Assembly: GCA_902826835.1 (NCBI GenBank)
Contig: CADEGH010000011.1
Coordinates: forward strand, 62,001 to 126,000
Source of the DNA: an uncultured bacterium
GTDB taxonomy: Bacteria > Planctomycetota > GCA-002687715
Direction of reading: 5' to 3'
DNA length: 64,000 bases
A program made the translations under genes and the position numbers. Below are positions 52,111-60,159 of this stretch, in pieces. A model generated the notes under the pieces. That model was given only the letters and a program-made list of their open reading frames with translations. It was not told the origin of the DNA and made no database searches. Positions within the stretch are counted from its first letter, which is position 1. Each line of letters starts with the position of its first letter.

Positions 52111-53709
52111 ATGAAGCGTTCGATCCTCGTTCTGTGCGTTGCCATGACCTTGTCCGGAGCGCTGTGCGCGCAGGTCCTCGACGCCGTCGTAGTGGCCGGG
52201 TCGCTGTCGCAGCCCCTCTTTGCCACCGCTCCCAAGGGCGACCTTCAGAGAGTTTTCATCCTCGAGCAGTACACCGCGCGGATCAAGATCCTGCGGGCGG
52301 GCGCCGTCCTCGCCACGCCCTTCCTAGACATCGGAACCCGCGTGATCGATAGCGGCGACGAGCGCGGATTGCTCGGCCTCGCGTTCCATCCCAACTATGC
52401 CGTCAACGGCTACTTCTACGTCTACTACATCAACAACTCGGGGTCGAGCGTGGTGGCTCGTTACAGCCGCAACGCCACCAACCCGGATCTCGCCGACTTC
52501 AACAGCGAGTTCATCCTTCTCACCCAAACGCAGCCCGCGTCGAATCACAACGGTGGCATGCTCGCCTTCGGCCCGGATGGATACCTGTACATCGGGCTCG
52601 GCGACGGCGGCGGTGCTGGTGACACGTCCAACAACGCTCAAACGCTGACCACGCTGTTGGGCAAGATCCTCCGTATCGACGTCGATACCCCGGCCTCGCC
52701 CCTCAACTACAGCATCCCCGCCTCGAACCCCTTCACGGGGGCGAGCCCGGGTCGCGACGAGATTTGGGCCTACGGATTACGCAATCCCTGGCGGTTCTCC
52801 TTCGACGAAGTCACCGGCGAGTTGTACATCGGCGACGTGGGCCAAAACGCCCGCGAAGAAATCTCCTGGCAGCCGGCGCTCGATCCCATGAATCCGAGCG
52901 CGGTCGCCGGCCGCAACTACGGGTGGCGCTGCCGCGAGGGAATCGCGAACTTCAACACCTCGCTGTGCAGCGGAGTGACCAATTTCGTGAACCCCATCTA
53001 CGACTACGCCCAAGGCAGCTCGACCGGTTTCTGCGTCACCGGCGGTTATGTGTACCGCGGCTGCGCGATCCCCGCGCTCTATGGTCACTACGTCTTCGGC
53101 GATTATTCGGGCGGTCGAATCTGGAGCTTCACCTGGAACGGCGCGGCGGTCTCCAATTTCACGGTTCGCACGGCCGACCTGTCACCCACGTCCACCATGC
53201 AGACGATCAGCGCGATCACCTCGTTCGGCCAAGACGGGGCCGGTGAGCTCTACGTCGTCAAGCGCGGCTCGACGGTCAGCGCGACCGGGCAAGTGTTCAA
53301 GATCGTTCCGGCCGCTGCCGTGCCGCCGATTCCGGCCTTGAGCCTCATCAGCCCGGTGACCGCGGGCGGGATCGGAACCATCCAACTGACGAGCGCGGCC
53401 GATCCGAACGAGCCCTACCTCGCGGCGTTTGCCCTCGGAGTCAATCCGGGGCTCTTGTTCCCGGACAACCGCAGACTTCCGATCAACCTGGACGACGTCG
53501 CCCTGCTCTCCCTCACGCCCGGAAACGGCATCTTCGCCGGGAACGTCGGAAACCTCGACGGCAGCGGCGTGGCGACCATGAGTGTCACTTTGCCCTTGGT
53601 GCCAGGCCTGACCGGTCTCCAGATCTTCGGTGCCGCCGTCATCGCCAATCCGCTCTCCCCGGCGGGCGTCGAGGACATCACCTGCGCGCTGCCGATCACG
53701 ATTCAGTGA
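52111..53709 (+). CDS. Secreted glucose/sorbosone dehydrogenase-like (GSDH) propeller protein
   Basis: A 532-residue exported protein with a signal peptide (MKRSILVLCVAMTLSGALCAQ). Residues 22-410 are a GSDH-type six-bladed propeller: GDERGLLGLAFHPNYAVNG, ASNHNGGMLAFGPDGYLYIG, GDGGGAGD, LLGKILRIDVD, WAYGLRNPWRFSFD, GELYIGDVGQNAREEI and NYGWRCREG. These are the core blocks of the PQQ-dependent soluble dehydrogenase/HHIP-like family, including the conserved His in NHNGG. The last 110 residues form a separate beta-rich module resembling the end of the FG-GAP protein at 4970-7888. Substrate unknown. Confidence 0.88.
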   Translation: MKRSILVLCVAMTLSGALCAQVLDAVVVAGSLSQPLFATAPKGDLQRVFILEQYTARIKILRAGAVLATPFLDIGTRVIDSGDERGLLGLAFHPNYAVNGYFYVYYINNSGSSVVARYSRNATNPDLADFNSEFILLTQTQPASNHNGGMLAFGPDGYLYIGLGDGGGAGDTSNNAQTLTTLLGKILRIDVDTPASPLNYSIPASNPFTGASPGRDEIWAYGLRNPWRFSFDEVTGELYIGDVGQNAREEISWQPALDPMNPSAVAGRNYGWRCREGIANFNTSLCSGVTNFVNPIYDYAQGSSTGFCVTGGYVYRGCAIPALYGHYVFGDYSGGRIWSFTWNGAAVSNFTVRTADLSPTSTMQTISAITSFGQDGAGELYVVKRGSTVSATGQVFKIVPAAAVPPIPALSLISPVTAGGIGTIQLTSAADPNEPYLAAFALGVNPGLLFPDNRRLPINLDDVALLSLTPGNGIFAGNVGNLDGSGVATMSVTLPLVPGLTGLQIFGAAVIANPLSPAGVEDITCALPITIQ

Positions 53710-53718
53710 GACTCGTTT

Positions 53719-53754
53719 CGCCCCGGGCGCAGCCGGGCGACCTGAATCAGGTCG
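53719..53754. terminator. Hairpins between convergent genes
   Basis: CGACCTGA and TCAGGTCG form perfect 8-base arms around one base at 53738-53754, preceded by a GC-rich GCCC/GGGC hairpin from about 53719. They lie at the convergent ends of the GSDH-like gene and pcnB, overlapping the pcnB stop codon. There is no T-run, so termination is inferred from location only. Confidence 0.35.
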
Positions 53755-55000
53755 GGATTGAATCGGCGAACCGCCCGGTCTCCCGGGCGTAGATCGCAAA
53801 CAGCCGTGCCGCGTCGTGCAACCATTCCCGCGGAGGCATGCCTCGCCTCGCGCCCTTGCGCTTGCGTCCGACGTCGCCCCCTGCCATCAGGCGCCTCTGA
53901 CCGACGTAGATTTGCTTCAAGAAGTAGACGTCGCGCCGCGACATGCGGAGCCGCTGAGACAGCGGCCGCAGGAAGTCTTCCAATCGATCGGCCAATTGAC
54001 CGGGCGGCATCAGGGGTCCGCCGTCGCTTTGGCCGTAGATCCAAGGCTCGAGGAGCGGGAGAAACAGAAGGCCCAACATGACGTGGTGGGACACGTCTTC
54101 TCCACTGCGCACCAGGCGATCCACCTCGGCAAAACCTCGGTAGATCGTGTGGGCGCGGGCCTCCAAGTCTTCATGAGCGAAGATCGGCGCGAGCTCCGGC
54201 AGGAGCAGATCCATGAGACCGGTCTTGAGCAGGAGCCGCACGCTCGGCATCGCGCCGCCACGGTTCAGGATGCGGATGATCTCCTCGAAGACCCGCGGAG
54301 GCGCCGCCTTCTCGATGTCCCCCGCACAGTCGAGAATCGCTTGGTAGACGTCGTCGGCGAGGCGAAACCCGAGTCGCCCCGCGAACTTGATCGCGCGGAG
54401 CATGCGGACCGGATCCTCGCGGAAGCGCAGGGCAGGCTCCCCGATCGTCTCCATCGTGCGTCGTTCGAGATCGCGCAGGCCACCGACAAAGTCGATCACT
54501 TCGCCAGAGCGGACGTCGTAGAAGAGGCCGTTGATGGTGAAATCACGGCGGCGGGCGTCCTCCCCCGCGGAGCCGAAGACGTTGTCTTGCCGGATCATCG
54601 GATCGTCTTCGCCCTCCGTGGCCTCAGCAAGGGCTCGGAAAGTGGAGACGTCCAAGACCTTGTCCCCGAAGGTGACGTGCACGAGCCGAAACCGGCGGCC
54701 GATGATGCGGCTGTTGCGAAAAAGGCGCTTGACCTGCCTTGGAGTCGCGCTCGTCGCGATGTCGAAGTCCTTCGGGGAGAGTCCGAGCAGCAGATCGCGG
54801 ACACAACCGCCCACGAAGTACGCTTCGTAGCCGAAGGCATTCAACCGTCGCACGACCCGAACCGCATCGAGGTCGAGGTGGTGGGGCCGAAAAACGCCGC
54901 CGGGGCGGACTCTCAGGGGCTCCTGGGCCGCCGTCGGAGTCGTTTTCGGTCGGCGGCGCCGCACCGGCAGCCGGGCCAGGCGTCGTCGCCGACGCGGCAT
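53747..55000 (-). CDS. pcnB: Poly(A) polymerase (PcnB-type nucleotidyltransferase)
   Basis: A 417-residue nucleotidyltransferase of the class II poly(A) polymerase/CCA-enzyme family. After a 35-residue Arg/Pro-rich lead come YFVGGCVRDLLLG (GG motif), KDFDIATSATP (DxD metal site), NSRIIGRRFRLVHV, RRRDFTINGLFYD, FREDPVRMLRAIKFAGRLGF and PPRVFEEIIRIL. The block RNSRIIGRRFRLVHV and a basic C-terminus (RKRKGARRGMPPREWL) point to PcnB, which adds 3' poly(A) tails that promote RNA decay, rather than a CCA enzyme. Activity could still include CCA addition. The ATG at 55000 was preferred to one at 55033. Confidence 0.85.
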   Translation of the reverse strand: MPRRRRRLARLPVRRRRPKTTPTAAQEPLRVRPGGVFRPHHLDLDAVRVVRRLNAFGYEAYFVGGCVRDLLLGLSPKDFDIATSATPRQVKRLFRNSRIIGRRFRLVHVTFGDKVLDVSTFRALAEATEGEDDPMIRQDNVFGSAGEDARRRDFTINGLFYDVRSGEVIDFVGGLRDLERRTMETIGEPALRFREDPVRMLRAIKFAGRLGFRLADDVYQAILDCAGDIEKAAPPRVFEEIIRILNRGGAMPSVRLLLKTGLMDLLLPELAPIFAHEDLEARAHTIYRGFAEVDRLVRSGEDVSHHVMLGLLFLPLLEPWIYGQSDGGPLMPPGQLADRLEDFLRPLSQRLRMSRRDVYFLKQIYVGQRRLMAGGDVGRKRKGARRGMPPREWLHDAARLFAIYARETGRFADSIPT

Positions 55001-55229
55001 CGAGAACCCGGGAACTGAGTCAGGAAATCGCACGCGGTCGGTGATTGGGAGTCGCGGAGTAATGCGGGCGCATGATACCGAGAGCGCGCCCCGGACGACA
55101 CCGCGAACCCCGAATCACCTCCACCCGCCCCCGGCCGCGGAATCCCGGGCGGGAGTGCGTGCCCGCCGCTGGTAAGCTCTTCGACTTGAAGGTGCGGGTC
55201 TTTGGCACCGACGAATCTCGGAGGTTTGC

Positions 55230-57134
55230 ATGCTGCGTGTGGATTGCCCGTCGTGCGGGGCTGGATTCGACGTCGATTTTCCCGTGGGGACCGAGTTCGC
55301 CTGCGGTTCCTGCGGAGGCACGGTGGTCGTCCCCGGCGCAGCCCCGCCACCTCGCGTGGTCCGGCCGGCGGCTAGGCCCGGTTCGACGCCCAAACCGATG
55401 CCGTCCCCCATCGTCAGGCCAGCGGCCAAGGCCGCGACCCCGCGCCAGCCGGTGGAAGCCCCGGCCGAGGCGCCGGTGCGCACCCCCCTGAGGGGGACCA
55501 CCCTGCACCGCACCACCGGCACCGTCCCCATGCGCAAGAGCAGCGGAGAAAAGAAATTCCCGCTTCCGCTCCCTGCGCTCATCGGAGCCGGGGTGCTGGT
55601 CGTCGGTGGCATCCTCGCGGTCGTCCTATCGGCGGGCGGTGGAGGTGGAGGGTCGAACCGGGGTGACCCCGGCCAAACGCCGGAAGCTCCCAAAGTTCCG
55701 ACCCCCCCGGCCGATCCCTACGTCGCCCTGAAGAAGCGGGCGGAGGCGGAGGGTGGCCTCGCGCTCCTTCTCGATTTCGGCGAGCAGGCGTGGAAGAAAA
55801 TGGAAGCTGCTAAGTCCGCCAAGCAGGACATCGAGGCCCGCCGCTTCGAGTCCGACGCTCGATGGGCCTACCGGCAAGTCGTCGCCAAGAATCCCGACCA
55901 CGACGTGGCTCAAAGCCGCCTCGGCAACGTGCTCTTCGATAAGGCAGTGGTCGAACGCTACCTGAAGACACCCTCGCTCCGCCAGTACGAGACCGACCTC
56001 CAGATTCTCCTCGAAGAACTCGAGGAGAAACGACTGAAGGGCAAGTCGAAACTGTGGCTGCCGGAAACCGACGCCTACGGCAAACGCTGGAAGGAACTGG
56101 TAGGTCGCATCGAGAAGAATGTCGCGACGGAGAGCGCGAAGGAAAAGGATCCGTTCTACAAAGAAGCCGAGTCGTTGGGTCAGAGTGTGATTCGACGCCT
56201 CCGCCGAGCCGAGCCGGACGTCAACTTCCTCCGTAAGGGGGTCACGGGCGAGCCGTTCGTATTGATGCCCCACAAACCCTACGTCTTCATCATCCAGCGT
56301 GACGTGAGTGGCGGCGAGGATCGCACCGCCTCGGACTGGGGCAGCGTGATGGATGCTCTCCAGGAGAGTTTCTATTCGCGGTACGCCGAGAAGACGGGCC
56401 TGTTGGCAATGAGTCGCCCGACCCCGATTCTCGTCCTCCGCGCGAGCGAGGAATACACGAAGTACAACCGCATGGACGACGCCTCGCGCCGCATCACCAG
56501 CGCCGGGCACTACGAGCCGAGCACCAATCTCCTCGTCGTTTACCGGAGCCGCGCCGAGCAGGAGCTCGACACCCTGTTCCACGAAGGCACTCACCAAATC
56601 GTGGAATGGGGCATGAAAACGGCCGGCACCGACAAGGGTCTCCGCCAGGCACTCTGGTTCTCGGAGGGAATCGCCGATTTCTTCGGCGGCCACGGCAAGG
56701 AGTACGACAAGGATCTCGGACGCAACGTCTTCATCCCGGGGCGGCTCAATAAGGAGAGGATCGAGACGCTGGCCAAGTCCAAAGAAACGGGCTCGCTATT
56801 CCCCTTGGCGGAATTGCTCGATTACCGCCGCTACGACTACGTGCAGGATAATGCCGACCCGACCAAGAGCATCCGGGTCGCCAATGCCTATGCCCAAGGC
56901 TGGGGCCTCACCTACCTCCTGAACAATTGGCAGGACGGCAAGTGGAAAGACCGGTTCGTGACGCTCGTCAAGCGGGAATTCGCGGGTGACAGCGGCAAGG
57001 CCGTCTTCGCCGAAGTCTTCGGTGAAGGCGAGATCGCCGCGATCGAAAAAGAATTCCTGCTCATGATCGACGAACTCGGCGCCGCCCTCAAAGAAGGCCG
57101 CATCGTCGAAGGCAAACTCCTCCCCAAGAAATAG
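55230..57134 (+). CDS. Membrane-anchored zinc-ribbon and DUF1570-like HExxH protease
   Basis: A 634-residue protein preceded by GGAGG six bases before the ATG. It begins with a short zinc ribbon (CPSCG at residue 6 and CGSCG at about 25), then a Pro/Ala-rich linker, a membrane span (LPALIGAGVLVVGGILAVVLSA, about 112-133), and an extracytoplasmic part with an Ala/Lys-rich helical region. The protease-like domain (about 340-630) has the zinc motif FHEGTHQIVEW (HExxH) and WFSEGIADFFGG, as in the protein at 46182-47792. The cytosolic zinc ribbon in front of a span recalls 'MJ0042-type' membrane proteins. Substrate unknown. Confidence 0.8.
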   Translation: MLRVDCPSCGAGFDVDFPVGTEFACGSCGGTVVVPGAAPPPRVVRPAARPGSTPKPMPSPIVRPAAKAATPRQPVEAPAEAPVRTPLRGTTLHRTTGTVPMRKSSGEKKFPLPLPALIGAGVLVVGGILAVVLSAGGGGGGSNRGDPGQTPEAPKVPTPPADPYVALKKRAEAEGGLALLLDFGEQAWKKMEAAKSAKQDIEARRFESDARWAYRQVVAKNPDHDVAQSRLGNVLFDKAVVERYLKTPSLRQYETDLQILLEELEEKRLKGKSKLWLPETDAYGKRWKELVGRIEKNVATESAKEKDPFYKEAESLGQSVIRRLRRAEPDVNFLRKGVTGEPFVLMPHKPYVFIIQRDVSGGEDRTASDWGSVMDALQESFYSRYAEKTGLLAMSRPTPILVLRASEEYTKYNRMDDASRRITSAGHYEPSTNLLVVYRSRAEQELDTLFHEGTHQIVEWGMKTAGTDKGLRQALWFSEGIADFFGGHGKEYDKDLGRNVFIPGRLNKERIETLAKSKETGSLFPLAELLDYRRYDYVQDNADPTKSIRVANAYAQGWGLTYLLNNWQDGKWKDRFVTLVKREFAGDSGKAVFAEVFGEGEIAAIEKEFLLMIDELGAALKEGRIVEGKLLPKK

Positions 57135-57141
57135 CCCCACA

Positions 57142-57165
57142 GGGAGCGCGGGTCACCAGATCCGC
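57142..57165 (+). repeat. REP-like repeat, diverged third copy
   Basis: This 24-base stretch matches 3153-3176 at 22 of 24 positions, keeping the core TCACCAGATCCGC. It lies eight bases downstream of a stop codon, in the convergent intergenic region before the YkgJ-type gene. Confidence 0.6.
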
Positions 57166-57338
57166 AGCTCCACTGACGCACGAGTCGGTTCCCCTCTGTC
57201 CATTCAGCGTCCGGCGTCGGAGTGATCACTTCGCGATCCCTCTTCCGCCATCGCCTCCGTGGAGCAGGCGCCGAATAACGTGTTGCTGGGAACGGCGGCC
57301 GACCGTGGTGCACGCGAGAAGGGCGCGCTTCGCGCAGG

Positions 57339-57650
57339 TCAGACCGCTTCATCGCCAAGGACTTCGCGGATGAAGTCGTCGACGGCGGGGTCGTCCCAGG
57401 TTTCGCGTGGCGGGATGTAGCCTTCGATGCCCTTCGTGTAGGGACAATCGGCCGGGAAGATCATCATCGGGAGGCCCTGGGCGGTGCTCGCACAATCGGG
57501 CTCGGCGCGGAATCGTTGCGGATAGACGGTGCAGGTCTTCGTGCCGCGGTCGAGGAAGCGGCAGAACTTCTTCGTGACGTAGATCACGCCGTCCATCTCG
57601 ACCTTTTCCGCGCAACATTTCCCGCAGCGGCGGCAGAGCGCTTCCCACAT
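57339..57650 (-). CDS. YkgJ-type cysteine-cluster protein
   Basis: A 103-residue protein with eight or so Cys in the YkgJ (CxxCxxC) pattern: CRRCGKCC, KKFCRFLDRGTKTCTVYP, DCASTAQG and DCPYTKGI. Family members are thought to bind zinc or an iron-sulphur cluster; the role is unknown. The ATG at 57650 is a guess: an upstream start at 57857 in the same frame would add 69 residues, of which only the segment nearest the Cys cluster looks structured. It lies convergent to the protease gene at 55230 and upstream of nothing obvious. Confidence 0.7.
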   Translation of the reverse strand: MWEALCRRCGKCCAEKVEMDGVIYVTKKFCRFLDRGTKTCTVYPQRFRAEPDCASTAQGLPMMIFPADCPYTKGIEGYIPPRETWDDPAVDDFIREVLGDEAV

Positions 57651-57860
57651 CTCGGGGGCATGCGGGCCGGACTCATGGGCGGATCCGAGAAGCTCGCGAG
57701 GCGGTGAGTATCCAGCGATCGCCTTGTGGCGAGACCGCAGGGAATAAGCAACGATTATCCTGGCACGGAGGGCGGACGAAGCGGGGCGTCTAGCGAGGAG
57801 TCGGCGCCAACCGTTCGCAACGCTTTTGGCGATGTCGCTGTGCAGGGCACATACCAAGCG

Positions 57861-60134
57861 TCACTGCACGCCAATCTCCAGCGACCATGACACAATCTGA
57901 CCGGTGTCCAGGTCAACGCGATCCGACAGATGGAGTTTCCAGGTTCCATTTGGAGATGTTGCGTAAAGAGCGTTGAATCCAGTCAGGTCATCAGGCAAGT
58001 AGATTCCGTTGAATGGCGATGCAGCACTACTGAATGGTCCACTCGCCAAGTGGACCGGGTCGGCACTTCCGGTGAAGCTCGTGCCGGGTAGATCATCGTC
58101 TTCACCCCCGTTCCGATGGGAGAGCAAAACTTTCTGGCCGTTTGGCGACTCGAGAGAGAAGACCATGTCGGATACATAGGTGTGAAATACCTCCAAGGAC
58201 ACGCGAAGGCTTCGAATCGTACCGGCTCCGAAGGAGACATCGATTTCCGAAGTGAGCTCCCACGGGTAGGAGGTCACACAGGCGGGATAGTCTGTGTGAT
58301 CCAATATCGGCAAGTACAAAAGCTTCGTGAAGGTCTGCGTCGGAGCACCCAGAACGAATTCGTGCGCCGCCGAAACTGCAAAAACTCCGTTGTTGGCCAT
58401 TGGACTGAATACGGCACCCTGTATGACCACGGAGGAACCGGCAGGCGAACTTGGCACCAAGTACTGTGCCCCGAAGCCTCCCGCCCCCAACACAGGTGCA
58501 AAACCACCCGGTGATGGAGTGATGCCATCTGCTATGATTACGAAATTGAGAGGCAACCAAACGCCGGCCAGAAAGCTAGTCGTCGGCCCCGGCACCGTCG
58601 GAATCAAACTCCCGGCGAGCACGAAAGGAGAATTCTCAAATTCCCCTCGGGGGCTCGTCAGCCCGACCTTGATCAAACTTCCCACCGAAACCGACTTCCG
58701 GTGGAGGACTCCTACACCGCCTCTATTGATCTCGGAGGTCAATACCAAATCTTCCCCCGTTCCCGGATAAGTAGATGCCCCTTGGGTGAACTCGTCCGCG
58801 CCAATGTCGCTGTTTGCACCCATCTGACGAGCTTCACCATGGATGTCCATTCCAGAAACGCTGACATTGACGCCGGCGTCTATACACGGAGAATCCCAGC
58901 TCAGTGAGAGATTTCCGCCGAAAGGGTCAACCAGTCCCGGATCCCCGACAAAATTTGCGATCCCGAATGTGGAAAGCGGGACATCGCTGAAGCAGCTGTA
59001 AGGGCCTACGTCTAGTCCTGATGTATGAGCAATAGGACTTGCACCACAGTCCAAGAAAATGCACTTGAACAAGTTCAAGCCGGCGAAGGAGGGTGTATCC
59101 GTGTACGCTATGGCCCCTCCCGACGAAAGGCCCACAAGAACGGGAGATCCGTATGCGCGATGATTGCTGACAAAAGTGCAATACGCTATAGTGGGAACCG
59201 AGGCCGACTTGATGTGCACTGCTCCAGTCGCGTTGCGGGCCAAGGGGCTGTTAGTTGTTCCCGCGCGATTCCCGAAGAAGTTGCAGTTGGCCACTGTGAT
59301 AGATGAAGAGCCGGCTATCGACCGTTCGATGAATAGCGCGCTTCCCTGACCAACATATAATGCCGATCCGCTGCGGTTGAGGCGAAATTCGCAGCGCGTC
59401 ACACTCACATTGTATCCGCGGCACCACAACGCCCCTCCAGACGGAGAGAAACTCTCCGTTGATCCCGTCAGTTCTCCTGATCGATTGTTTATGAATTCAC
59501 ACCCCGTAACCATGATGGTCTGAGAGGCGATCACGGCGGCTCCTCCGCGACCATCGTAATTGGCACCACCAATCGATCCCGGATCACCGGCAATGTTGTC
59601 CGAGAAGCGACAGTCTGACAGATAGCTCTCACCACAAATCGAGTAAAGAGCTCCACCTGGACCCCGACTGGATGAAGTTGCGCCCCCACTTCTATTATTC
59701 AATAAATGGCAGTTGTCCAAGTAAAATCTCCCACCGGTTTCCGGAACGCCCATTGTTTGTACGAACAGAGCCCCTCCGGATCCACTCGAGAGCCTTCCAT
59801 TGCGGATTGTGAATCCGGATATACGCGTCGGTTGAAGCTTATTGGCTTTGACGATGACGTGAAACGCTCTACCAAGGAAACCACAGTCAATTACTGTAGT
59901 CTCCGGACCCTCAGCCCCGCGAATGCAGATTGCCTTACCCAAGACCGAGATGTCTCGTTCATAGTAAGTCCCTGGAGCCACCAAGACCGTGTCCCCGTCC
60001 TGGGATACGGCCACGGCGGCAGCGATCGTCGGATACTGACCGGGAACCAGACGCGTGCACTGCCCGAAGGCACAGGAACCGCCTGCGGCGAACAGGCTGA
60101 TGGCAAGCAGGTGAGTTATGAAAATTTGCGGCAT
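57861..60134 (-). CDS. Secreted right-handed beta-helix protein with P-domain
   Basis: A 757-residue exported protein with a signal peptide (PQIFITHLLAISLFAAGGSCAFG). A parallel beta-helix covers about 30-390, opening with QYPTIAAAVAVSQDGDTVLVAPGTYYER, and with repeats such as GGALFV...LDNCHLLNNRSGG and SDCRFSDNIAGDPGS, then 'DSPCIDAGVNV' and 'IGADEF' as in pectin-lyase-like surface proteins. A shared beta module (about 440-590) follows. The C-terminal 150 residues form a proprotein-convertase P domain (IRSLRVSLEVFHTYVSDMVF, GTWKLHLSDRVDLDTGQIVSWSLEI). Local base composition is visibly lower in GC than most of the window. The gene starts 25 bases after the end of the next one, so the two are probably cotranscribed. 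Confidence 0.9.
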   Translation of the reverse strand: MPQIFITHLLAISLFAAGGSCAFGQCTRLVPGQYPTIAAAVAVSQDGDTVLVAPGTYYERDISVLGKAICIRGAEGPETTVIDCGFLGRAFHVIVKANKLQPTRISGFTIRNGRLSSGSGGALFVQTMGVPETGGRFYLDNCHLLNNRSGGATSSSRGPGGALYSICGESYLSDCRFSDNIAGDPGSIGGANYDGRGGAAVIASQTIMVTGCEFINNRSGELTGSTESFSPSGGALWCRGYNVSVTRCEFRLNRSGSALYVGQGSALFIERSIAGSSSITVANCNFFGNRAGTTNSPLARNATGAVHIKSASVPTIAYCTFVSNHRAYGSPVLVGLSSGGAIAYTDTPSFAGLNLFKCIFLDCGASPIAHTSGLDVGPYSCFSDVPLSTFGIANFVGDPGLVDPFGGNLSLSWDSPCIDAGVNVSVSGMDIHGEARQMGANSDIGADEFTQGASTYPGTGEDLVLTSEINRGGVGVLHRKSVSVGSLIKVGLTSPRGEFENSPFVLAGSLIPTVPGPTTSFLAGVWLPLNFVIIADGITPSPGGFAPVLGAGGFGAQYLVPSSPAGSSVVIQGAVFSPMANNGVFAVSAAHEFVLGAPTQTFTKLLYLPILDHTDYPACVTSYPWELTSEIDVSFGAGTIRSLRVSLEVFHTYVSDMVFSLESPNGQKVLLSHRNGGEDDDLPGTSFTGSADPVHLASGPFSSAASPFNGIYLPDDLTGFNALYATSPNGTWKLHLSDRVDLDTGQIVSWSLEIGVQ

Positions 60135-60159
60135 TTGATTTCTCCGGATCGGTTGCTCT

